19,664 nt of DNA from CAZJBP01 sp964544115. Its GTDB lineage: Bacteria > Verrucomicrobiota > Kiritimatiellia > UBA8416 > JADHWI01. Positions 13,022 through 19,664 of the stretch are shown one piece after another. The stretch lies in the NCBI GenBank assembly GCA_964544115.1, contig CAZJBP010000066.1, positions 1 through 19,664 on the forward strand, written 5' to 3'. A program made the translations under genes and the position numbers. Each line of letters starts with the position of its first letter. The stretch's first letter is position 1. The notes under the pieces were generated by a model that saw nothing but the letters and a program-made list of their open reading frames with translations, was not told the origin of the DNA and searched no databases.

Positions 13022-15676
13022 TCAGGGGTACATCCGGACGCGATAGAAGCGATGGGTCAGGTTGGATGCGGCCGGGTCCTGAACGGAATGAATACCTCCG
13101 TCGCCCAGCACGGCGGCGGCGATGCCCACCCAGTAGCCGGTGACGAGATCCTCGGTGGCATCCAGGACGGACATGCGGTTGCTGACGGTGGAAAACGCGA
13201 CCTCCGAGGCCTGGGCGGCAGGCGCATCCAGGGCCGTGATGATAAGGACGCTGTTGGAGTCCGTCGGCAGCGTTCCGGACAGGTATTCCAGAAGATTGGG
13301 AGCGCCGTCGCCGTCCGGGTTGCTCCCCGGGGCGGCGTTGGTCGATGCCGGTGATCCGAAGTAGAGCGTCTGCCACGTATCAGGAAGGCCGTCGCCGTTC
13401 AGGTCCGGCGGCGTGCCGGCCTGGGAGACGGTGACGGGGCGGCCCGCGACGGTCAGGGATCCCGCGCGGGCGGCGGCGTTTGTGTTCCGCTCGATGGCGA
13501 AGCGCATGGTGCCGCTGCCGCTGCCGCCTCCGCTCGACAGGATCGAGAGCCAGCGGTGGTTGGGAGCTGCCGTCCACGGGCAGGTTCCGCCCGTGGAAAC
13601 CTGGAGCGTCCGGATGCCCCCGATCTCCGGGACGCTCAAGGAGGCAGGCGAGACTTGGGCCGTGCAAGGTCCGCTGGCCACGACCACCTTGACGGTGGCC
13701 AGGTTGGAGTCCAGGGCGCCGTCCCAGGCCGCCACGGTGAACGTGTTTGTGCCCGCGAAGGATGTGTACGGTGTGTAGGTCGCCGTTGTGCCGGTCAAGG
13801 CCGCCGTGCCGTCGGCCGGTTGCGAGACCACCCGTAAGGCGACGGGGCTGGGGCCGTCCGTATCGGTGACCTGGATGCCAACGGTGACCGGCGTGTCGAT
13901 GCCGGTTGACGCGGTGGCGTTCACAACCGCCGGGGGTTTGTTCGCCGTTGCGTCGCCCTCGCTCGGGCCCTGGTGACAGGTGTAGCAGCCGATCTGGTAG
14001 CCTCGCCACGTCTTTCGCACGATCGTGGTCCCGTCCAGGTTCGCGGTGAGCGTGCGTTCCGCGTGTGCGCGCGAGAGCACCGTGCCCCGGTAGTCGGCCC
14101 CGTGACAGGCGCGGCACCGCAGTTCGTTGCCCTCCTTGGCGAAGTCATGGTGCAGTTCCACCCAGCTCTGTCCAAGGGGGTGCAGGCCGTGGGGGCCGCC
14201 GGTGACGGTGTCCGGCTCGCTCCCGTGGCACGATGCGCATTCGGCCAGCACGCCTGCGTGGCCCTGCTGCCGCCGGGAGTAGACGTTGTCGTTGGCGTGC
14301 GAGCCGGGAAACTCGGCGTGGGTCGAGCCATGGCAGGCTTCGCAGTAAAGCCCGCCGTGGCCGCGCGAGAAACGGTAGAGTGAAAGGTTGGGGGCCGGCG
14401 CATTCGAGCTCGTGGCAAAGGTCTGGTCGGCCGTCTTCCGCTCCGTGCCGCCCGGCGTAAAGACCGACAAGAAGCGGATGACGCCGTAGGCATTGGTCGC
14501 CGTGCCGACGTGGCAGGACTGGCACGTGGGCTCCTGGATCCAGCCCGTGCGGCCGGGGTCGCCGACGCGGGACATGTTGCCGTGGCAGCTCTGGCACTGC
14601 ATGGAAGGGGTGCCGTTGGACGCGATGGCGTTGCCCATGGCCCCGCGCAGGCAGCGCGTCACCGCCCCGGGGTGGCACCGGTAGCAGGCGTCCCGGCTGG
14701 CCTCGCTGTCCAGCAGCACCCCGGTTGCCGGGTCCTTGACGGCCGCGTGCAGGCCGTGGATCGCCGCTGTCAGCGGGGGTACGCCCGGGAAGCCGGTGTC
14801 GGGCAGAGCCTCGGAGAGATGGCACTGGGCGCAAAGGATCGGGCGGCCGTCCTTCAGCACCGTGGCCAGCAGGCCTGCCTGATTGTAGCCGTTGGTGGCG
14901 AGGGCCTGGTCGTACAGCGGGTTCCCGGTCCGGGCTTCGTCGTGCTTGCGCAGAATGTTCAGGCGGTAGTCGCGGTCCGGGTTCGGGTCCCACACCCAGC
15001 CGGCGGCCGGTTGGGCGTCCGCCTGCGTTCCCGAGCCGTGGCACAGGCGGCAGTCCATCTCGTCGGACACCGGCAGGACGATGTCGTTGGTCGCAAGGGC
15101 CGTGCTCTGGCGGCTGGCGATCAACCGCATCATCGGGTAGGGGTTCTTGCGCTGTGTGTCGTCGTAGGGGGTGATCGGAATGCCGTAGGCGGCGAACCAG
15201 TGCCGGCCCGCCTCGATGTTCATGGCGCGCGGGGTGTTGTTCGATCCCGGCATCGAGTACGAGGGGCCGGGAACGGGGAGCCCCGCGTCGGGAGCCAGCG
15301 TTACAGGGAAGAGGTCCGGGCAGTACGTCCAGAAGTTTCCCTTGCCCACCGACGTGCGGTTGATAGAAGAAGATGCGTCCGCGACGGCACGGTACGTCAC
15401 GGCAATGCCGCCGGCGTCGTTCACGAGGCGCGGGTGGCCGTTCGTGGCCATGATCACCTGAGCGTGAATCGTGTTGTAGGGCGGAAGGATGGTGAAGACC
15501 GAGAAGTCGCTGTCCATGCAGTGCATGCCGAGGTTGTTCCACCCGAGGACGGACCAGTTCGTGGTCTGGGCGACCGCCGCAGGAGCCCCTGCGAGCAGCA
15601 GCAGCCCAAGGATCTCATGTCGGCAGTGATGGAACAAGCGCACGCCGAGCAGACTCGGCCGGGTCGTATGGTTCAT
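13022..15676 (-). CDS. Secreted nonahaem c-type cytochrome with Ig-like, BACON and calcium-binding modules
   Basis: The 884-residue protein has a signal peptide (likely cleavage after AVA, residue 36) and the N-terminal block WNNLGMHCMDSDFSVF / LPPYNTIHAQ seen in multihaem cytochromes. Nine CXXCH haem sites follow, at C209, C282, C331, C361, C385, C445, C480, C521 and C564. Then comes a cadherin/Ig-like repeat (about 580-665), a BACON-like domain (about 665-745, ending GRPVTVSQAG), a calcium-binding DLNGDGLPDTW...DGDGAPNLLEYLSGT segment (from about 756), and a tail ending FYRVRMYP. It is exported, so it probably handles electrons in the periplasm or outside the cell, with the C-terminal modules providing surface or carbohydrate contact; the redox partner is unknown. 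The ATG has a GGAGG site. No cytochrome-maturation genes are near. Confidence 0.88.
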   Translation of the reverse strand: MNHTTRPSLLGVRLFHHCRHEILGLLLLAGAPAAVAQTTNWSVLGWNNLGMHCMDSDFSVFTILPPYNTIHAQVIMATNGHPRLVNDAGGIAVTYRAVADASSSINRTSVGKGNFWTYCPDLFPVTLAPDAGLPVPGPSYSMPGSNNTPRAMNIEAGRHWFAAYGIPITPYDDTQRKNPYPMMRLIASRQSTALATNDIVLPVSDEMDCRLCHGSGTQADAQPAAGWVWDPNPDRDYRLNILRKHDEARTGNPLYDQALATNGYNQAGLLATVLKDGRPILCAQCHLSEALPDTGFPGVPPLTAAIHGLHAAVKDPATGVLLDSEASRDACYRCHPGAVTRCLRGAMGNAIASNGTPSMQCQSCHGNMSRVGDPGRTGWIQEPTCQSCHVGTATNAYGVIRFLSVFTPGGTERKTADQTFATSSNAPAPNLSLYRFSRGHGGLYCEACHGSTHAEFPGSHANDNVYSRRQQGHAGVLAECASCHGSEPDTVTGGPHGLHPLGQSWVELHHDFAKEGNELRCRACHGADYRGTVLSRAHAERTLTANLDGTTIVRKTWRGYQIGCYTCHQGPSEGDATANKPPAVVNATASTGIDTPVTVGIQVTDTDGPSPVALRVVSQPADGTAALTGTTATYTPYTSFAGTNTFTVAAWDGALDSNLATVKVVVASGPCTAQVSPASLSVPEIGGIRTLQVSTGGTCPWTAAPNHRWLSILSSGGGSGSGTMRFAIERNTNAAARAGSLTVAGRPVTVSQAGTPPDLNGDGLPDTWQTLYFGSPASTNAAPGSNPDGDGAPNLLEYLSGTLPTDSNSVLIITALDAPAAQASEVAFSTVSNRMSVLDATEDLVTGYWVGIAAAVLGDGGIHSVQDPAASNLTHRFYRVRMYP

Positions 15677-15691
15677 GACGCACCCTCCCTG

Positions 15692-15743
15692 CCGGGCAAC
15701 GCCCGACGTGGTTCAGGATAAGCCGGACCCGGGCGTGTCGCAA
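15692..15743 (-). promoter_or_regulatory. Probable promoter and leader hairpin of the cytochrome gene
   Basis: Minus-strand TTGCGA (15738-15743) is followed after 17 bases by TATCCT (15715-15720). The predicted leader is about 30 bases and begins with a CGGGC-GTT-GCCCG hairpin (15692-15704) just before the GGAGG ribosome-binding site. The hairpin could also be the stem of a terminator for the upstream glycosyltransferase, although no T-run follows it. Confidence 0.38.
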
Positions 15744-15773
15744 GCTGGATTGACGTCCCGGCCGCGGGCGGGG

Positions 15774-16757
<984 letters not shown>

Positions 16758-16808
16758 GATACAGCATCCGCCTGTTTTGGGTTGACCGGGGGCGACCCGA
16801 GCGGCCGC

Positions 16809-16838
16809 ATCCTAGGGCAAATGTGGAGCGCGACGCAA
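16809..16838 (-). promoter_or_regulatory. Probable promoter of the GT2 glycosyltransferase
   Basis: Minus-strand TTGCGT (16833-16838) is followed after 18 bases by TAGGAT (16809-16814). The leader would be about 45 bases. The TTGCGN / TAGGAT pair resembles that found upstream of the histidine-kinase operon at 6880-6907. Confidence 0.35.
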
Positions 16839-16896
16839 CCGCAAACCCAGGGCTGACGCATCTAAAGCGCTTCCCCGCTTCGATTCGGATTCCTTC

Positions 16897-17010
16897 TCGG
16901 GGTCGGCGTCGGAATCGGGATCGGAATCGATGACATCCCGCGGGGCCCTCACCCGAAACTGTGCGGCACGCCAAACTCGATACCGATTCCGATACCGACG
17001 CCGACTCCGA
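16897..17010. repeat. Imperfect 34-base inverted repeat made of TCGGNN hexamers
   Basis: The left arm (16897-16930) and the reverse complement of the right arm (16977-17010) agree at 30 of 34 positions. Both arms are phased six-base units of the form GTCGGC, GTCGGA, ATCGGG, ATCGGA. They are separated by 46 bases. Transcribed, this would fold into a long hairpin. I associate ATCGGN tracts with intergenic repeats in Verrucomicrobia-like genomes, but I cannot search for copies here. Confidence 0.85.
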
Positions 17011-17100
17011 TACGGTAGAAGAAGATAAGATGCGTTCGCCCTGACCGCAAACCCCGCCGCCGGTCAATCCGCGGCGCATCCGCGAGTTTGTACGTGTACC

Positions 17101-17149
17101 CGCACGCGTTCACGACGTGCTGGAGAATTCGTGCACGTGAACGTGTGCG
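17101..17149. repeat. Inverted repeat with 14-base arms
   Basis: CGCACGCGTTCACG (17101-17114) pairs with CGTGAACGTGTGCG (17136-17149) at 13 of 14 positions across a 21-base loop. Neighbouring GTACGTGTAC (17090-17099) shares the ACGTG flavour. No T-run follows on either strand, so this is not a standard terminator. Confidence 0.75.
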
Positions 17150-17192
17150 GTAAGGCGGTCGAGGCCGCCCGCCCTCCAGGTCATAGATCGGC

Positions 17193-17233
17193 AACGCTAA
17201 GCGTTGAGCGTTAAACGTTGGGCGTTGAGCGTT
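17193..17233. repeat. Five-copy heptamer tandem repeat, RRRCGTT
   Basis: The units are AAGCGTT, GAGCGTT, AAACGTT, GGGCGTT and GAGCGTT (17199-17233), each seven bases and perfectly phased. The first unit is preceded by AACGCT, forming the palindrome AACGCT-A-AGCGTT (17193-17205). The repeat ends 27 bases downstream of the histidine-kinase stop codon. Confidence 0.85.
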
Positions 17234-17259
17234 TCTCTTGTCCGCAGCGGCAGCGCCCG

Positions 17260-19032
17260 CTAAATGGGCAGGGCCATGCGCACCCGGGTGCCCTCGCCGG
17301 GGCGGGACTGGATGTCAAGTCGCCCGCCCCAACTCAACGCGCGCTCGCGCATCTCGACAAAACCATACGACGTCTCGCCCGACGGCTGGCCGGGGTCGAA
17401 GCCGCGCCCGTCGTCCGAGACCTCCAGCACGGCCTCGTGTTCATCGGCAAACGTGTGGACGCGCAGGGTTGACGCCGCCGCATGCTGCTCCACATTGCTC
17501 AGGCAGACCTGCAGCGTGCGGAAGATCGAGCGCGCCATGTCGTGGGACAGGGTCTCGTCGTCGAGTTCGAACACGCTGGTGACCGCGATGCGTGTGCGCT
17601 CCTGGAACCTTCCCAGTTCGGCCCGGGCTGCGGAGTGCAAGCCCAGGTGTTCGAGCTCCGGCGGGTTGAGCTCGGTGGTGATCTGACGGACGGCGTCGAA
17701 GCACTGATCGACAATGGCCGCCATCTCGCCGAAATGAGCGGAGGATTCGAGCGCCGGGGTGTCGCGGACGAGGGCGCCCGTTCGAAGCCTCAGCGCCACG
17801 AGCAGTTGGCCGATCCCCTCATGGACCTCCCGGGCGATGGCGGTGCGCTCTTCTTCGCGCATGGCCTCCATGTGTCGCGCCAGCCGGCGCAGCTGGCTGC
17901 GGGAGCGCAGCACATCCGACTCCATCTGGTGGCGGGTCGTGACGTTGTCGAAGGATGCCCCGACGCATCGGTTGGGCAGGCCGAACGCATGCACGTGGAA
18001 CCAGGCGCTTTTCATGCGTGCGTCCCCGTACTCGATGTCGCCGATGTCGAAATTCCGCCCGCTGATCGCGAGCCGTGCGTAGAGCTGGGGAAGGCCCCGT
18101 TCGCGCAATCCGGGGAAGGCCTCATCGATCCTCCGGTTGACGATCTCGGTCGCCGCCAGGCCCGTGTATTCGGATGAGGCGGGATTGGCGGCGATCAGGC
18201 GCAGCGAGCGGTCGTCGTCGGGGTCCTCCAGCCGGTAGATGTGCACGCCGACCTTCATGCCGCTGAAGAGGTCCTCGAACAGCCGTACGCTCTCCTGGGC
18301 GCGCTCCCTTTCGACGCTCTCCTGTTGCAGCCGGCGCAGCGCCACGGCCATGTCGGCGCGGGTGGCCTCGCCGCTGGCGAGCAGGTTGTCGATCTCCGTC
18401 TCGACGGACCGGAAGGAGGGAGCCACGCGAAACTCGTCATACGCATCTCCCCGGGCGATGAACGAGGTCTGGTCTGCCCAGCAGTCGTTCTCGAACAGCT
18501 TGGAGCAGTAGCCCGCGAACTTCCCGGCGAGCATCGCACTGCCCCAGCACTGCCCGAGGCCCTTCTGGTAGCGCCCTTCCCATCCGTCATAGGCGCGGAC
18601 CACGCAGACGCAGCGCTCGTAGTCCAGCCGCTGCAGTTCCCACCGCCCCCACCCGGCCACGGCCGCGATGTTGGCGATGGCGGCAAACCCGTCTTCGAAG
18701 CGCTTAAACTGCGAAATGACCCGCCAGTCTTCTTCCACGCTCTTGCGTCCCTCGCTCTGCAGGGCCAGGGCAAAGCGCTTGGTTCCGACCATCTTTTGGA
18801 CGCCGGAAAGAATGCCCGCGAGGGTCGTATCGATCCAAGCCATGACGACCGGCAGGCCGGCAAACGTGACCCGGCCGGCCTGGAGATCCCACTGGATGGG
18901 GATCTGCGAGACGGTGATCTGCGGCTCGACGGCTCCGATCGCCTCGGGGTCCTTTCCGGCCCGAGGCGGCGCTTTCCCGGTGCCAGGCGCGGGTTCCGAG
19001 CCCCTGCCGCGCTGGGTTCTGGATGCTTTCAT
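17260..19032 (-). CDS. V4R-PAS-HisKA_3 histidine kinase (NarL-type), no adjacent regulator
   Basis: The 590-residue soluble kinase has three parts. Residues about 95-205 look like a V4R/XylR-N-type small-molecule-binding domain, with the terminal block GYCSKLFENDCWADQ...FRVAPSF and cysteines at 141, 143, 162, 176 and 184. A short coiled coil and a PAS domain (about 245-365) follow. The kinase core is HisKA_3 with EEERTAIAREVHEGIGQLL (phosphorylated H404), then HATPase_c with LSNVEQHA (N513), SDDGRGFD and YGFVEMRERA. HisKA_3 kinases normally phosphorylate NarL/LuxR-type regulators, but none is in the window. There is no membrane segment, so it senses a cytoplasmic signal. I chose the ATG at 19032, which has GAGGA six bases upstream; longer reading runs into a peptidase gene in another frame. 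Confidence 0.85.
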   Translation of the reverse strand: MKASRTQRGRGSEPAPGTGKAPPRAGKDPEAIGAVEPQITVSQIPIQWDLQAGRVTFAGLPVVMAWIDTTLAGILSGVQKMVGTKRFALALQSEGRKSVEEDWRVISQFKRFEDGFAAIANIAAVAGWGRWELQRLDYERCVCVVRAYDGWEGRYQKGLGQCWGSAMLAGKFAGYCSKLFENDCWADQTSFIARGDAYDEFRVAPSFRSVETEIDNLLASGEATRADMAVALRRLQQESVERERAQESVRLFEDLFSGMKVGVHIYRLEDPDDDRSLRLIAANPASSEYTGLAATEIVNRRIDEAFPGLRERGLPQLYARLAISGRNFDIGDIEYGDARMKSAWFHVHAFGLPNRCVGASFDNVTTRHQMESDVLRSRSQLRRLARHMEAMREEERTAIAREVHEGIGQLLVALRLRTGALVRDTPALESSAHFGEMAAIVDQCFDAVRQITTELNPPELEHLGLHSAARAELGRFQERTRIAVTSVFELDDETLSHDMARSIFRTLQVCLSNVEQHAAASTLRVHTFADEHEAVLEVSDDGRGFDPGQPSGETSYGFVEMRERALSWGGRLDIQSRPGEGTRVRMALPI

Positions 19033-19093
19033 GGCGGTCCTCTGTCCTGCCGCGGGCCCGGGCTTCCGACCAGGCGAGCCTACGGTCGGGCCG

Positions 19094-19121
19094 AGTGTAG
19101 CACCGCATGCGGTTACCACAA
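19094..19121 (-). promoter_or_regulatory. Probable promoter of the V4R kinase with palindrome in the spacer
   Basis: Minus-strand TTGTGG (19116-19121) is followed after 16 bases by TACACT (19094-19099), which is preceded by TGC as in an extended -10. A perfect palindrome, ACCGCATGCGGT (19102-19113), fills most of the spacer and is a candidate operator for a repressor. The leader would be about 55 bases. Confidence 0.4.
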
Positions 19122-19156
19122 GCGGGAAACGGATGCCGTGGCACGGAGGCGATCGG

Positions 19157-19664
19157 CTAGTACAGGAGAATGGAAAGCCAGCGCTCGCTGGCCTTTCCCA
19201 TCTCCCAGTTCCCGTTGCGTTTGACGACGAACCGGCAGCCGTTGCGGCCGAGGACGGCTTCATCGACGCCGAGAACGGCGGCGGGCCGGCGGCCCAGCGC
19301 CTGGGCTTCCTCCGGCGTGGCCGGGCGTCCGGCCAGCGGCAGGCCGTTGTCCGTGCACTCGAGGACGACGGCCGGGGCCTCCCCGGTTTCGCCCGTCCAG
19401 AGCGAGGGGTAGCGCCGGAAGAAATCGGGCGGGCGGCGGGCCTGGACCACGATGCGGAAGGCGCGCGGGAGCGTGGCGAGATGATCGCGGAGCGTGAAGG
19501 CGCTGCCGAGGGCCTGCTGGCGCTCGAGGACCTTCAGGGCGTCGATGGCCAGCAGGTTCCAGCCGTTGAACATGCCGTGATCGGGCTTGAGTTTCTGCCC
19601 CAGAAACCAGGCGCGAAAGCGCGAGTTGTTGACCAGGCCGACCTCGAAATGCGTGTGGGACCGC
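19157..19664 (-). CDS. Peptidase M23 (LytM-like) family protein, C-terminal part
   Basis: This is the last 169 residues of a gene that enters from the right edge. The first visible residues are RSHTHFEVGLVNNSRF. HTHFE (19643-19657) is the HxH zinc/catalytic motif that closes the M23 endopeptidase fold, followed by the usual (N)xRFxxW segment. M23 enzymes cut peptidoglycan cross-bridges or regulate amidases in the periplasm. About 150 residues follow the motif, a longer tail than in small LytM proteins, ending ERWLSILLY. It contains no motif I recognise. The HxxxD zinc ligands lie outside the window. An ATG at 19573 is internal, not the start. Confidence 0.75.
   Translation of the reverse strand, partial: RSHTHFEVGLVNNSRFRAWFLGQKLKPDHGMFNGWNLLAIDALKVLERQQALGSAFTLRDHLATLPRAFRIVVQARRPPDFFRRYPSLWTGETGEAPAVVLECTDNGLPLAGRPATPEEAQALGRRPAAVLGVDEAVLGRNGCRFVVKRNGNWEMGKASERWLSILLY

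Larger units (their letters stand above)
16758..17259 (-). other. 502-base intergenic region with a cluster of short repeats
   Basis: No convincing gene is present. Starting beside the glycosyltransferase it holds a likely promoter for that gene (16809-16838), an imperfect inverted repeat built of ATCGGN hexamers (16897-17010), a 14-base-arm hairpin (17101-17149) and a five-copy heptamer repeat (17199-17233). Short open frames here translate the hexamers as alternating Gly/Ile/Val and have no family resemblance. Three separate repeat types packed into about 340 bases is the notable property of this gap. Confidence 0.65.

Noticed and set aside
16897..17233. CRISPR array
   Set aside because: The repeats are 6-7 bases or inverted, with no 20-40 base direct repeats and spacers and no cas genes.

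Overview
The window is GC-rich, densely coding bacterial chromosome. The best guess is a member of the Planctomycetes-Verrucomicrobia-Chlamydiae group, most likely Verrucomicrobiota or Kiritimatiellota. Three things point there: a Minf_1886-family protein; a secreted protein ending in a calcium-binding DxNxDGLPD / DGDGxxNxxEY segment and a terminal FYRVR motif, as is common in exported proteins of these phyla; and an intergenic cluster of short ATCGGN and RRRCGTT repeats of a kind I associate with these genomes. The phylum call is inference. I saw no tRNA, rRNA, CRISPR array, transposase or phage gene.

Layout. 1-98 (-) is the start of a class II fructose-bisphosphate aldolase. 287-2124 (+) is a two-gene lipid unit: a long PlsC-type acyltransferase, then a PAP2/sphingomyelin-synthase-like membrane protein. 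2188-2787 (-) is a lower-GC NYN/PIN-like nuclease gene. 2894-6842 (-) is a three-gene signalling operon: an 8-TM PAS histidine kinase, an Rcp1-like single-domain response regulator, and a response regulator fused to a PP2C/RsbU phosphatase. 6933-7763 (-) is a site-2 protease. 8084-10171 (+) is an unusual zf-HC2 anti-sigma-like membrane protein followed by its probable ECF sigma factor. 10195-12073 (-) is an overlapping HIT / Minf_1886 / helical-protein operon. 12227-13000 (+) is a NagD-like HAD phosphatase. 13022-15676 (-) is a secreted nine-haem cytochrome. 15774-16757 (-) is a membrane-anchored GT2 glycosyltransferase. 16758-17259 is a 502-base non-coding stretch with three kinds of short repeat. 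17260-19032 (-) is a V4R-PAS-HisKA_3 histidine kinase without a neighbouring regulator. 19157-19664 (-) is the C-terminal part of an M23 peptidase.

How the genes fit together. Signalling dominates: two unrelated histidine kinases, two response regulators, a PP2C output and an ECF sigma/anti-sigma pair beside an intramembrane protease. The PP2C enzyme implies a partner-switching cascade whose STAS antagonist and RsbW-like kinase are not in the window. The anti-sigma protein is the most unusual gene. Its C-terminus carries what look like the N-terminal motif and tail of the YfbK-type von Willebrand proteins that often accompany such sigma factors, but no von Willebrand domain lies between them. 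No complete new system is evident. The most promising unknowns are this fused anti-sigma protein, the coupled HIT / Minf_1886 / helical trio, the nine-haem cytochrome and the repeat cluster.
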